Shown here one piece after another: positions 23,502 to 35,958 of a stretch of 64,000 nucleotides of DNA (its first letter is position 1; each line of letters begins with the position of its first letter). Source of the DNA: Ziziphus jujuba (taxonomy: Eukaryota > Streptophyta > Magnoliopsida > Rosales > Rhamnaceae); assembly GCF_031755915.1 (NCBI RefSeq), contig NC_083390.1, forward strand, positions 13,113,001 to 13,177,000, written 5' to 3'. A program made the translations under genes and the position numbers. The notes under the pieces were generated by a model. It did no database searches. It was not told where the DNA came from and worked only from the letters and a program-made list of their open reading frames with translations.

Positions 23502-24635
23502 TTGATACGAACCTAGGACGACCTGCTCCTAGCCCCGTATTATATTAGCCCGGATCTAATTATGTTCAAGTTCTAAAGGTCACCTTGACCCCTAACCAAC
23601 TTATGGTTAGAAACCTTAATATATAATGAAAACGCCACAATAAGTGATGGATGTCCTATTGATAAGTCAAAACTAAAATACTCATTCACTAATGGTGTTT
23701 CAGGTGTTCAAAGAGAACAAAGAGAATTCAAGCTTACAAATAATTTTCTGTATAAAATTCAAGCTTCATTCTTATTGAAAAATAAGCCTTTAAATAGGCT
23801 ACAAAGTCATGAAATAAACCCTAAAAAACAAAGGAAAAACCGACCATACAAAGTGGTTTCCTATGGTGGCCGAAATTCTCACTCATTTCCTAATCTAATT
23901 TGGATTAATTAATTCTTTTATTTTGAATTAGGAATTAATTAATTTACAATGAAAACAATAAAATAATAAATTTTCTAAACTTATTTCTCTAGAAAATAAA
24001 TAAATAAAAACAAAAAAGTAATGGTAATTTCCTAAAACAAAAAGTAGAATCAAATTAGGAAACTAAAATACTAGCTTTTTGACTAAGTTGACTTTGACCA
24101 ATCTTTAACCTCTTTAAGCTCCAAATCAGCTTCTATATGCTTTGTAGGATGCCAAATAAGCTTATTATGGAGTCTCACACGTTGCCCTTGCTTGGAGGAA
24201 AGAGAAAATGCCAACTCAATAAAATACAGTAAAGCCAGCAAGCAATACAACAAATTCAGCCAAATTGTTGATGCTGTCCGTACAAGTCCTTTTTGATTGC
24301 CTTTGAAGCTTCTTTGACTTGATTCCATGATCTCTTAGACATATGTATTTTTCCCATGAAACATTGGAACCATTTCATGCTGTCCGGAGTCCATATTTGC
24401 ACGAAAATAGCTCCCCGGATCCGTAATGGCTTCCACCACTTGGATGCTTTAAACAGGCTTTATATCTTCAAATATTGACAAGCCCTTTTGACAATTAATT
24501 ACTCCCTATATAAATGCTCCCAGGTTGTCCTTAAATCTCTTGGCTTAAGCCTTAATTATTGGCCCGGTCTTCATTCGTATAGGGTCAGCACCTCAGCGGG
24601 TTATCGGTTGTGCGGGCACGAGCGGATTCGCATCA
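23502..24635 (-). mobile_element. solo LTR G, same gypsy family, inside the LTR of D
   Basis: A complete 1134-bp LTR (plus strand TGATACGAACC to GGATTCGCATCA) with no internal sequence. To its right the host LTR resumes with TTGTATCTTCGGGTATGG. Flanks are AACCT on the left and CCTTG on the right, sharing only CCT. An original AACCT duplication that lost AA on the right would explain this. It is best read as a full element reduced to one LTR by LTR-LTR recombination. Confidence 0.8.
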
Positions 24636-24812
24636 CCTTGTATCTTCGGGTATGGACAAGCTCTTTTGAGAATGAATTACCCCTAGATAAAGTCAGCAAG
24701 GTTTTCCTTAAACCTCTTAGCTTGAGCCCTAGTGATCGGCCCGGTCTTCATCCGTATCGGATCAGCACCCCAGCAAGTTGTCGGTTGTGCAGGTTTAAGC
24801 GGACTCACATCA
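24636..24812 (-). repeat. 3' LTR of element D, right piece
   Basis: Completes the LTR of D to GCGGACTCACATCA and is followed by the polypurine tract, read on plus as TTCCCCTCCTCTT (24813-24825). Confidence 0.85.
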
Positions 24813-24825
24813 TTCCCCTCCTCTT

Positions 24826-27325
24826 GAAAAGAATTTGTCCTCAAATCAAGATCATCACCTGAAACAAAAGGAGATAAATGAGTAACATTAAATGTGGCAC
24901 TAACATTATACTCACCTATTAAATCAAGTCTGTAGGTATTCTCGTTAATCCACTACAAAACTTGAAAAAGTTCATCCACGCATGGCATAAGCTTTGAATT
25001 TCTTTGTTTTAGAAACCTTTTCTTTCGTAATTGCAACCAAATCAAATCTCCTCGGTCAAACACTATCATAACAAAATCTAAAAATACATACTCATTATGG
25101 CAAAAGTTACACTTTTTAAAGTTAGCAAATAATTTCTTCCTAATTTTCAAATTGTCACAAAGTAAAACTCTCAACAATGCATATAGAGTTCCAAAGAACA
25201 AAAGCATCTTTAAATAAGCATCTTTATAATTCATGATCAGCAATGGTTTCTTACTTAAGATATCCATATTAACATCTCCAAAACTCAAATAAAATTTTTT
25301 ACTTTTCCTCTCTTTTCTTTCTTTTCATTTCTTTCTCTCGGCCACCTCACATTCTTCCTCTCTCTCGGGTTTCTCACTAAGTCTCTCAACTTTCTCTATT
25401 TTTTTAACTCCACTTTCAGCTTTCTCATGATTTTTCCATTCAATTTGTGTTTTAGAATGCTTACCTTGGACAGCATGTTCGGACTTTCCTTCTTGGATGG
25501 ATGGTGAAGCCGTAGGTGCCATACTAGCTTTCTCTTTAAGCTTTTCGGTCTTCTTCCTTTGTTGTATTTGTAATTAATCTCTATATACCTTTATGGGAGT
25601 TAATGGCTCTAGCTTAACCTTTTACCTTTAAATCTAAAAACAATACAATTCTCTTGACCATAATGAGTAGCATCTTTATCAATTGCTATGGTCTACCTTA
25701 TAAAATATGTCCAGCATGCATAGGCACAACATCACACAAAACAATATCCACATATTTATCTATGCTAAATTTTACCTTGACTTGTTTATTCACTTTTATT
25801 TCACCACTATCATTAAGCCATTGTAATCTATATGGTTCGCGATGTTTAATAGTTATTAAGCCTAATTTATCAACCACAATGTTACTAATTACACTTGTAC
25901 AACTTCTACTATCAATAATCATACTACAAATCTTACTTGGATTTCACATCAGGTTTGGAAGATATTTGCCCTTTGAAATTGATCCTCATCCTTGTATACA
26001 GCAAGTACTCTCCTAGAAAACAAGTTTAATTCAGCATTGGATGCATGGATTGTCTCGACTTCATCTTCAAGTTCTTCTTCCTCTTACTCTGTTTCATCTC
26101 CACTTTCCTCACTTTCTGATTCTAGCTCACCATTACCTTTTAACACCATGATTCTTCTATTCGGGTATTGGCTAGCGATGTGTCCTCGACCCTGGCACTT
26201 AAAACAAATAATTTCTCTAGATCTTGAAGGTTTAGGATCAGATTTTATCTCATTCTTTGGTGCTTGGACAAATTCAGCTTTGGACTCCCTTTTTGGCTGA
26301 TTTGAACTTTCTTCTCCAACTTTTGGCTTTGGCTTGTTTTCAAAGGTAGGATTGTTTCTCTAGCTACTTGTATTTGATCTTCCACTGTTGGAAACACCTC
26401 CAAAATGTGAGCCTACACCCCTCCTCTTGAATTGATGCTCTAGTTTAATTGTCACATGCAACATCTCCTCCAATTCCACATATTATTGCAATTCTAGTTG
26501 ATTGGCTATTTCACAATTCAAACCACTAAGAAACCTTGCCATGATTGCTTCTCTATCTTCATTCATACTTAACCTTATCATAAGCATCTCCATCTCCTTG
26601 TAATAATCCTCCACGGTCCTAGTTCCTTGAAATAAAGATTGAAATCTTTGATGCATCAACCTATGATAGTGTGATGGTACAAACCACTTTCTCATGGCTC
26701 CTTTCATTTGTCGCCATGTAATGATCAAGTCATCACCAACTCTTATTCGGATGTTTTGCTCAGTGGTCCACCATTGGAGTGCATAATGACCAAATTCCAT
26801 TATTGCCAATTTCACTTTCCTAGCCTCCGAATAGTTATGGCAATTGAAGATCATCTCCATACGCTTCTCCCATTCCAAGTAAGCCTCCAGATCACTTTTC
26901 CCAATGAAAGGTGGTATGTTTACTTTGATGTTGCCAAGATCATCATCTACCTCCTCTCTCCTATGCCTCCCATGGCCTAGCCTCTCTTGGATAGTAAGTG
27001 TTTCATCTATTCCTTTCTTGAAATCATCTCCAAAATTTCCCTCTTCAAACTCCTTTCTAAGTCATCCATGGCCTCCTCGACCTTGACCTCGACCTCCATG
27101 GAACTATTGCCTCAAATTTGGTCCACCATGAGATGTTTCTATTCTATCCATCATTTGATTTATGTGGTCAAATTGAGCATTCATCCACTGCAATTGTTCC
27201 AAGATAGCCCTCATGTATGTTTGCTCACCATTCCCCGTAGCTCGGAAATCACCATGGAATCCAAAGGATTCTTCTTCATTAATTCTTAGTGGTGGATCTC
27301 CTCTTCTCAAACTTGAATCTGCCAT
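24826..27325 (-). pseudogene. gag-protease-remnant pol of element D
   Basis: Start MADSSLRRGD at 27325. The gag domain (26483-26878) is largely open. The zinc knuckle (about 26150-26200) reads CFKCQGRGHIASQY, with its last cysteine replaced by tyrosine. The protease (25698-25922) has DSR instead of DSG. After a lysine-rich spacer comes the rearranged pol at 24953-25288: an integrase-core piece (TLYALLRVLL), an RT-thumb piece (LFANFKKCNFCHNEYVFLDF) and then the integrase C-terminus (FDRGDLIWLQLRK). Several stops and one frame change are present, so it is not functional. Confidence 0.82.
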
Positions 27326-28478
27326 GTTAGTATAAATAATGCAATATAAAATAAATTCTCACAAAATATCACTCCCTCACGTGTTTCACTCCATCAAGGT
27401 CTCAACACTCGTTTTTTCACACTAGTTTCGGTTTTTACCCTCTTTTAAGCTCACACATTCTTGCCTTTTTCACTCAATGAATTATCTCAAAGTTCTAATT
27501 AAAAAAATCCACAAAAATGCAATTAGATCACAAGTATGTTTTAATTGAACTTATCAACAAAACAGTAGCAAAAAGAAAGCAATATCGAATGAATTAACAA
27601 AACCTAGTTTTTGGCTTTTCTAGGTAAAATAAGGCAAATCAACAAGAAACTTTTGGAATTAATAAGAACTGGACTAGATGGTAAGAAATTAATAATCCAA
27701 GAATGAAATTTCAGAGAAAGAAATTCAAACTCAAACAAGAATCAATTTGAACAAAATTAAAGAGTAGTGTTGGTTGTTGTTATTGTAATTCTAGTTTTGT
27801 ATCAATCCCTTTAACTAATCTTAATCCAAATAATTTAAGCATCCAAAATTCAAATATCCAGCAACAAAATAATTCTCCAGCAACTCCAAATATTGAATAA
27901 ATAATTAACAGATCAGCAGCTCCATAAAACTTCCAGCAACAAATTTCAACTCCAAATTCAACAAACCGAATTTTTTTTTTGTTATATTCAGCTTTTTCTT
28001 CTTTTATTTTTTTATTTTTTTAATTTTTTTTTTACTCACAGAACATAAGACAACTGCAGTAGCAAGAATCAACACCGAAATTGCAATTCCAACACCAAAA
28101 AATCACCAAACCCTTGACCTCCCAAACAAAATACAAATTGTGCAGTTTATATATATATATATATATATATATGTTGCTGCAAACCCCTCTTGTTTTTTTT
28201 AAATATATGAATGCAAATATTTAAGACTAAAACAGTAAAGAACAATCAACAAAAACCAAAATTAACAAGAACAATTATGAAAAACAACCAACAAACTAGG
28301 AAGGAAAAATACGGTAAAACTAGGAAATCCTAATTCAACTAGGAATGAATTTTATTTTTTTTAAAATATGCAGAACGTGTATGATGATAGAAGCAACCTT
28401 AACCTAATGCTAAAATTGCAGAATAACACAAAAACAAATAATGCAAATAAAGATAGATCAAACCTGAACAAAATTTGG

Positions 28479-28489
28479 GTCTGATACCA
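28479..28489 (-). other. primer binding site of element D
   Basis: On the minus strand TGGTATCAGAC follows the LTR after two bases, matching initiator methionine tRNA except near its end. Confidence 0.75.
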
Positions 28490-28491
28490 AA

Positions 28492-29620
28492 TGATACAAA
28501 CCTAGGATGAATTGTGCCTAAACCTGTATTATATTATCCCGGATCTAATTATGTTCAAGTTCTAATGGTCACCTTGACCCCTAACCAACCTGTGATTAGA
28601 AACCTTGGTATATAATGAAGACACCATAATAGGTGATGGAAGGTCTATTGATAAGTCAAACTAAAACACTCATTCACTAATGGTGTTTTACGTGTTCAAA
28701 AGAATAAAGAGAATTCAATCTCACAGATAATTTTCTGTATAAAATTTAAGCTTGATTTCTCATTGAAATAATTTTTTAAATAGGCTTGAATGAACAAAAT
28801 AAAACCCTAAAAGGATTAGAAAATTTCAGCCAACATAGAATCCAATTAGGAAATTGTCTAATTTCACATCCTTTCCTAATCTAATTTGGATTAATTAATT
28901 CCCTTATTTTGAATTAGGATTTAATTAATTTACAATAAAAATAATAAAATAATAAATTTCCTAAAATTATTTGTCTAGAAAATAAATAAATAAAAACCAA
29001 AAGTAAAAGTAATTTCCTAAAACAAAAAATAAAAATCAAATTAGGAAACTAGAATACTAACTTTTTGATTAAGTTGATTTTGACCAATCTTTGACCAATT
29101 TAAGCCCCAAATCAGCTTCCACATGCCTTATAGGATACCAAATAGGATCATTATGGAGTCCCACACATTGCCCTTGCTTGGAGGAAAGAGAAAAAGCCAA
29201 TTCAGCAAAATATAGTAAAGCGAGCAAATAATACAGCAAAACCTGACCATTTTCTCTTTCATGCGCACACCTCTTAAATGATCAGCAAAGCTTCGGTCTT
29301 GGCCAGCTCCCATGACTTCTTAGTGGTATCAAGTAAATTCAAGAAGGTTTGACCCAATTTCCCATTGCCCGAAATCCATGAACGCACCAAAACCGCTACC
29401 TGAGTCCATATCGGCTTTCACCAATTGTATGCTCAAAACAGGCTTTGTATCTTCTGGTATGGACAAGCCCTTTTGAGAATGAATTACTCTCTGGATAAAG
29501 GCTGCAAGGTTTTCTTTAAACCTTTTAGCTTGAGCCCTAGTGATCGGCCCAGTCTTCATCCATATCGGGTCAGCACCCTAGCGGGTTGTCGGTTGTGCGG
29601 GTTTAAGCAGATTCGCATTA
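28492..29620 (-). repeat. 5' LTR of element D
   Basis: On the plus strand it runs from TGATACAAACCTAGGATG to CAGATTCGCATTA. The final CA of the family reads TA, but the GATTG duplication directly after it supports the boundary. 1129 bp. Confidence 0.85.
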
Positions 29621-29625
29621 GATTG
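29621..29625. repeat. target site duplication of element D, right copy (GATTG)
   Basis: Repeat of 22542-22546; the Cassandra-type LTR continues from here. Confidence 0.85.
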
Positions 29626-29826
29626 TGACCATCAGGAGTGAAGCAATGTGATGCTGCCAAGATAAGTGTGGGTGTGTGTGAAGCATTAACAGACTACCTT
29701 ACTATAAAAGCCACCTAGTATCCAATCTTACATCATTTTGGTATGGAACAATAATGGTTTAAATGTAAAATAAAAACTCTATTAATAATTAAGACCTTTT
29801 CATAATGATTGGTTGTAAGGTTCAAA

Positions 29827-29889
29827 AGAACTCTGAACTTAAACATACTTCAATGGGAGCAATCATAAGATGAGTGACTTCTAAGGAAG
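29827..29889 (+). other. 5S rRNA-like segment in Cassandra LTR 1
   Basis: AGAACTCTGAACTTAAACAT and AAGATGAGTGACTTCTAAGG follow the order and spacing of the 5S rRNA internal promoter (A box around AGTTAAGCGTG, C box around AGGATGGGTGACC). Several substitutions make it a relic, not a 5S gene. Confidence 0.7.
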
Positions 29890-30310
29890 AATGAACAAAA
29901 TCCCATACTGTCTAGGGTGCGATGAATAAATAGGGAATAATATCGAAGGAAAGAAAGTGGTAGGGCATTACAAATAGTATCTAAGCTTGTACTTGACAAA
30001 AAATGTGCGAATGAGGATTTTGGATCCCTAAAAAGTGTAGTGTAAGATTTTTTAGGCTTGAAGGATGCAAGCAAGATAGGTGATAAGTGAATGATACACT
30101 TGGTTAATTGTGACAACAAAGGGTAAATCAATGTGACGTTGCCAAGATCAGTATGGACAGATGCGAGACACTAACAAGCTACTTTATGACAAATGTTACC
30201 TAATGTCCAATCCGACATTGGCCTAATATGGAAAGATGATAATTCAAATATAAAATAGACACTCTCTTAATAATCGAGAACATTTCAGGGTGATTGGCTT
30301 CAGGATTCAA

Positions 30311-30374
30311 AAAAACTCTAAAGTTAAACGTACCTGATTGTAAGAAAACATAAAATGAGTAACCTATTAGGAAA
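30311..30374 (+). other. 5S rRNA-like segment in Cassandra LTR 2
   Basis: AACTCTAAAGTTAAACGTAC then TAAAATGAGTAACCTATTAG, the same 5S blocks with other substitutions. Confidence 0.65.
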
Positions 30375-30806
30375 TTTGAACAAAACCTGATACCGTCTAG
30401 AATGCAATGAGTAAATAGGGGAAAATAGTGGTGGAGAGAAAGTGGCTAAGTGTTACAAATAATATCAGAGCCTATACCTAGCTAAAAGTATACCAATGAG
30501 GACGTTAAGCTCCAAAGAGGGTGTATTTGCAAGACTTGTGAATCCTAAAGAATGTGAGTTAAAAAGGAGCAAGATCAATGAATAATAATACATTGGGGTG
30601 GATTTTGATGATCAAGGGTGAACCAGTGTGATGGTGTCAGGGTTAGTGTGGGTGGGTGCTTCCCAATAGCTGTCTACCTTACAAGCAAAGGCTATCTGAT
30701 GTCCAATCTCACATCATTCTAGTATGGAACGATGAAGTTTAAATGTAAAGTAGACACTTTCTTAACACCCAAGTCTTTTTTAAAGCGATTACCTTCAAGG
30801 TTTGAA

Positions 30807-30870
30807 AGAACTCTAGAGTTAAATGTGCTCCAAGAGAAACAATTCTAGGATGAATAATCTTTTAGGAAGT
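30807..30870 (+). other. 5S rRNA-like segment in Cassandra LTR 3
   Basis: AGAACTCTAGAGTTAAATGT then CTAGGATGAATAATCTTTTA, matching the 5S A and C box regions. Confidence 0.65.
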
Positions 30871-30937
30871 CTGAATAAAATCTTATACCATTTGAAGTGC
30901 GGATAATATCAGTGGAGAGAAAGTGGCAAGGCGTTGA

Positions 30938-31542
30938 ATTGTTTTTATTAATATTAATTGTTGGATCTTAAATGACCTGGTATGCCAGTTATATTTGATT
31001 TTTCATATCTTACTATGATGGTTATCTATGTTTATTGATTAACTCATTTCAATTATTCTTATTGATTAACTCATTTCAATTATTCTTATCTCATTGATGA
31101 CTTTTTTGGTTATGTTTAACTGCTTTTAAATGAATTATCTATGTCCAACTATAGTGTTATATTGGAAATTCTATCCACAATTTTGTGTATGTTTGTTAAT
31201 TTTAGGATTATAGATTAGGTTTTATGAAATTGTTTCAAAAGGAAAACTTTTCAAAATAGTAATAATGCAACGTGTTGAGAGAATGATTTTCTAAGAATAA
31301 ATTATTATTTTCTTATAGCACCAAACCACTCATTAAGATATCCTTATATCACATTTTATTAATTTTTAAATTTGTTCATCTAGATCCAACTAGTTAGCAA
31401 ATAATCTACCTCTCGCAGCACTTGACCGCCTTTGTATCTCCGATAGCAGCAACAATATTTAACTTTTCATTATATATTATAATTTTTATCTAGACTTATT
31501 CGTATCATTTATATAATCTATATTTATAATTATTCTTAATAT
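30938..31542. other. AT-rich spacer with a 27-bp tandem duplication
   Basis: No gene seen. TTATTGATTAACTCATTTCA is repeated once at 31040-31093 with a 27-bp period. Confidence 0.6.
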
Positions 31543-31895
31543 TGTAAGACTTGTGAGCTCTAAGGGATATTAGGCGAGAATGGATAAATAAATAATACAT
31601 TGGGATGGAATGTGATAACTAGTGAAGGTTCAGTATGAGGTTTCCAGGATAAGTGTGGACAGGTACGGGGTATTGGTAGGTTACCTTATTGGCAAAGTTA
31701 ACTGATATTCAATCAATATGGTTTATGTGTGGAACGGTAATGGTTCAAATGCAAAGTAGATACTTTCTTAATAATCGAGGCCTTTTCAAAGAGATTGGAT
31801 TCAAATTCTAATGAACTGTGCAGTTAAGCGTACTCCAATAGGAGCAATTTACAAGGGGTGATCTCTTAAAAAGTTTGAACAAAAGACCTTATGGT
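31543..31895 (+). mobile_element. truncated Cassandra-type LTR with 5S-like segment
   Basis: It starts TGTAAGACTTGTGAGCTC and is collinear with the other LTRs through the 5S-like part (31811-31873, with CAGTTAAGCGTACTCC). Similarity stops after GTTTGAACAAAAGACC, so the last 60 or so bases are missing. It is a separate copy from the array to its left. Confidence 0.7.
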
Positions 31896-33346
31896 ATGGA
31901 CACAATAATGATCCTAGTATGTATGCGTAGTAATGTATGTGATATGATGGGAATTTGCATGTTGTTGTGGCTTATTCTATATATATTGAGGCATTATTTT
32001 GTATTACATATGTTGGTTATCCATGGTTCGGATGAGATTCCCATAAGGATCACACATGGGAGCTTTCCTAGCCAAGATCACCAGGGATCCTAGGAGGGTT
32101 TTCATGCTACATCCTATTATAAAGTGAAGTTAGCTCAGTTAGCAAATTATTCACATTTACACCAAGGAAATGTTATGATTCAAAACACTGAAGTTGGAAA
32201 AAAAAACTGTCAATGATAAAAAAAAAAAAATTATATGAATCCGTATTTATACATATATAATTTTAATTCATTAGAGTTTAATTTACACATATAAAACTTT
32301 AATTAATTGATTAGATTTATGAAAACTGTTAAAGCTGATAAAAGAGAATCTTATTATGAAACTATCAATTTAACCATCAAATAATTTGATGTAAAACCAT
32401 ATATTTATATATATACTTTTTTACGAAAGAAAACTTCTATACGTGCTTGCAAAGACTCACACAAAATGTTGTTTATATATATATATATATATATATAGAG
32501 GAAGTCTAGCATCCGATCGGTCCTGATGCTTCATTTCCAAATAAAAAAGGTGCCAAAATGCTGCAGCCCTTTCGTTGTCCACAATAATCACGGACGGCTC
32601 CAATTTTCTACAATTTCTCAATTTTTTTCTTCTCTCTCTGTGTCTCTCTCTCTAAACAATTTCTCAATTGTTTTCTTTTGTCTCTATCTGAACAATTTCT
32701 CAATTTTTTTCCATTCTCTCTCTCTCTCTCTGATTTTTAGTTAATAAGTGCCTAAAGTATTTACGAAATATGTGTTTGCAGTGGGCTCTCATGACACTTC
32801 TAGACCCAACTTGTGGCATGAAGAATCTTATGCACATTGGTTATGCTGGTGAACCTGCATCTGCTTTTTGGTAACTAGAAAGAGAAGTATAGATTGCAAA
32901 ATGACTAGATTACCTTCATTCGTCTCCATCTCGGTCACGTGTGCCCATGTTTGCACGTGTGAGGGATGGTCTGAGGGTCCCGCATCCATAGAAGAATTAT
33001 TGGGAAAGACTGCCTGAAATGAAAACTTAGGATGCCCTCCGTGTTACTCACTTAGACTGAGGTCATGCATGCTTTGTCATTTTAGAATCGACCCGATCAC
33101 CAACAGGAAAAAACCCAGTTGGGGAAGATAACAAACTTACCGTTTGGCTTACCTCGTCTTTTCCATTTGGACTTTCTAAGAGACAAATTCACTAGAATGG
33201 TCAAATTAGTACTTAGATTGAAAACACTGCCTCTAACCAAGGATAGCTATGCATAACGTATGGATGATATCATAAACTCATTAACAGCATTAATACTTAA
33301 TTAATTGCACTAAACATAAACCATACATAAATTACACATTAAATTG
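31896..33346. other. intergenic sequence, no gene seen
   Basis: Contains an AT microsatellite (32473-32498), a CT-rich stretch with three similar ACAATTTCTCAATT motifs (about 32610-32735) and no convincing coding frame. Confidence 0.5.
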
Positions 33347-35294
33347 CACTACGCAAAAAATGATATCTAGCGATACTCATTTAGCGACGCTACGAAACAA
33401 ATGCGTCTGAAAAAATAAAAACGCGACTTTGAGGTTAATGCGTCAGTAAAAAATCAATAAATATACGACACATCCAAGAACTGTCGACCTCAAAAGATCG
33501 CTAAAAACAAAAAACGCGCGACACGTCCATTAAGGGTCGCTAAATGTGGGGTTGACTAGAGTTTCCATTAATACTGCATGTATATTTTATTTGAATTGTA
33601 TTATACGTTTAAATGGTATTCATGAAAAATGAATACCAACCACCAATCTATGTTTACATAATAATAAAATTTAATTATACAATATTGTTGTTCAATTATA
33701 TAATTTTTCTTATATAGCTTAATTTTCCAAATCTCTTAAATAGTATTCTTTTATTTCAACTACAAATAATCAGTAAAAATATTGGAACAACATAACTAAG
33801 CTGGTTTTTTTTTTTTTTTTAATAGAGGTAACAGGTGACGTACAATCCAAATTGTACGTCGCCTATTACCTTCCCTTTACTTTTTAATTTTTTTTAAGTT
33901 CTTTTAAACAATCTAATTTTATTTCAACAATAAATAACCAATAAAAATATTAGAGTAACAAAACTGAGATTTTTGTTTTTTAATATATAGTTAACAAGCG
34001 ATGCACTATTTTAGATTGTGCGTCGTCTGTTCACTCCTACCTTTTTTTTTTTTTAGTTCTTTTAATCAATCTAATTTTATCTCAACAACAATTAAGTAGT
34101 AAAAATATTATAATAACATAACCGAGCTATTTTTTTATTTATTTTTTATTATATATGTTACAAGCAACGCACTAATTAGATTGTGCGTCGCCTGTTCTCT
34201 TCCCTTTACTTTCTAATTTTTTTTAGTTTTTTTAAACAATTTAATTTTATTTCAACAACAAATAACCAGTAAAAATATTAGACTGATAAAAACTAGCTTT
34301 TTTTTATATAGTTAACAGCCGACGCACTATATAGATTGTGCGTCGCTTGTTCTCTCCTTCCTTTTTTTTTTTTTTTTAGTTCTTTTAATTAATCTAATTT
34401 TAATTCAACAATAAATAACCCATAAAAATATTAGAGCAACATAACTGAAATGTTTTTTTATTTATTTATTTATTTGTTATATGTGTAACAGGCTATGCAC
34501 CAATAAGATTGTGCGTCGCCTGTTCTTTCTTCACTTTTTTTTTTTTAAATCTTTTAATCAATCTAATTTTATTTCAATAATAAATAACCAATAAAAATAT
34601 TAGTGTACCAAAACTGAGCCCTTTTTTTTTATGTATAGTTAACAAGCGACGCACTAATAAGATTGTGTGTCACCTGTTCTCTCTTCACTTTTTTTTTTTT
34701 ATCTTTTAATCAATCTAATTATATTTCAATAATAAATAACCAGTAAAAATATTAGTGGGCCAAAACTGAGCTTTTTTTGTTTGTTTTTTTTTTTATATAC
34801 TTAACAGGCGACGAACTATTTAGATTGTGTGTCGTCTGTTCTCTCCTCACCTTTTTTTTTTTTAGATCTTTTAATCAATATAATTTTATTTCAACAACAA
34901 ATAATCAGTGAAAATATTAGAGCGCCAACAGTGAGCTTTTTTTTTTTTTTTAATATAGTTAACAGGCGACGCACTATTTAGATTGTGCGTCGCCCGTTCT
35001 CTTTTTAAGTTTTTTTAGTTCTTTTTTTATATTGTTAATAGGCGACGAACTATTTAGAATTTGCGTCACCTGTTCTCTCCTCATCTTTTCTTTTTTAGTT
35101 TTTTTAATAAATATAAATTTATATCAATAATAAATAACCAGTAAAAATATTAGAGCGCAAAAACTGAGTTTTTTTTTTTTTTAATATATAGTTAACAGGT
35201 GATGCACCATTCTTCAACAAATGCGTTGCCTTTTCTTTTTTTCTTTCCATTTTTTCGTTTAAATATTTAGAAACCTATAAAAAAAAAATCAAAA

Positions 35295-35374
35295 TAGGAT
35301 AATGACAAGAATTGAACCCAGGACCTCCTACACTCTCAAAAAATCACCACACCACCAAGCCAAATGACTTGTAT
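35295..35374 (-). repeat. tRNA-like module 1 within the array
   Basis: On the minus strand it contains TGGCTTGGTGGTGTGG, resembling a pol III A box, then GGTCCTGGGTTCAATTC, resembling a B box (GGTTCRANNCC). This is the head of a tRNA-derived SINE or a decayed tRNA. Repeated at 35490-35572 and 35881-35958. Confidence 0.5.
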
Positions 35375-35489
35375 GTACTAATATAATAAAAACTAGCTAA
35401 TATAGTGTTAGGCGATGCATTATTTAAGGAATGCGTCGCCACATAGATGAACAGGCGATGCATTCTTCAACAAGTGCATCGTCGTCAAA

Positions 35490-35572
35490 ATAGGACCATA
35501 ACAAGAATTGAATCCAAGACCTCCTACACTCTCAAGAAATCACCACACCCCCAAGCTAAATGACTTATATGT
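35490..35572 (-). repeat. tRNA-like module 2 within the array
   Basis: Second copy, with GGTCTTGGATTCAATTC at the B-box position on the minus strand. Confidence 0.45.
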
Positions 35573-35880
35573 ACTACTTCGACAAAAATTAGTTAATATA
35601 GTGTTAGGCGAAGTATTATTTAAAGAATGCATCGTCAAATAGATGAACAGGTGACGCATTACTCAACAAATACATCAACTTTTCATTTTTTTTTTATTTT
35701 TTTTTGTTTAAATATTTATAAACCCATAATATAGTATTAGGCAACGCATTATTTAAAGAATACATCGCCAAATAGATGAACAGGCAACTCATTACTCAAC
35801 AAATGCATCACCTTTTCATTTTTTTTTTCAATTTTTTTGTTTAAACATTTATAAACCCATAAAAAAATAAAATTAAAATA

Positions 35881-35958
35881 TGGCCATAACAAGAATTGAA
35901 CCCAAGACCTCCTAGACTCTCAAGAAATCACCACACCACCAGGCCAAATGACTTGTAT
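35881..35958 (-). repeat. tRNA-like module 3 within the array
   Basis: Third copy, with TTGGCCTGGTGGTGTGG and GGTCTTGGGTTCAATTC on the minus strand. Confidence 0.5.

Larger units (their letters stand above)
22547..29620 (-). mobile_element. Ty3/gypsy element D, minus strand, non-autonomous
   Basis: 5' LTR at 28492-29620, primer site 28479-28489, leader about 27326-28478, gag-protease and rearranged pol (24826-27325), polypurine tract at 24813-24825 and 3' LTR at 22547-23501 plus 24636-24812. The 3' LTR is interrupted by solo LTR G. The GATTG duplications fix the ends. It lacks RT palm, RNase H and integrase core, as A and F do. The insertion split a Cassandra-type LTR. Confidence 0.88.
29626..30937 (+). 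mobile_element. Cassandra-type TRIM array: end of LTR 1, two internal regions, LTRs 2 and 3
   Basis: LTR 1 ends at 29972 (GGGCATTACA), LTR 2 spans 30041-30457 (TGTAAGAT to GTGTTACA) and LTR 3 spans 30528-30937 (TGCAAGAC to GCGTTGA). The internal regions are only about 70 bp. The second holds AATATCAGAGCC, one to two changes from the iMet primer site, and a purine-rich GAGGGTGTATT before the next LTR. Each LTR has a 5S-rRNA-like segment. No protein is encoded. Tiny internal region, iMet primer site and 5S sequence in the LTR are the defining traits of Cassandra. The LTR-int-LTR-int-LTR layout suggests unequal recombination between LTRs. Confidence 0.75.

Noticed and set aside
29827..30870. Functional 5S rRNA genes
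   Set aside because: Only the internal-promoter half is similar, with many substitutions, and it lies inside repeated LTR units; these are Cassandra-type relics.
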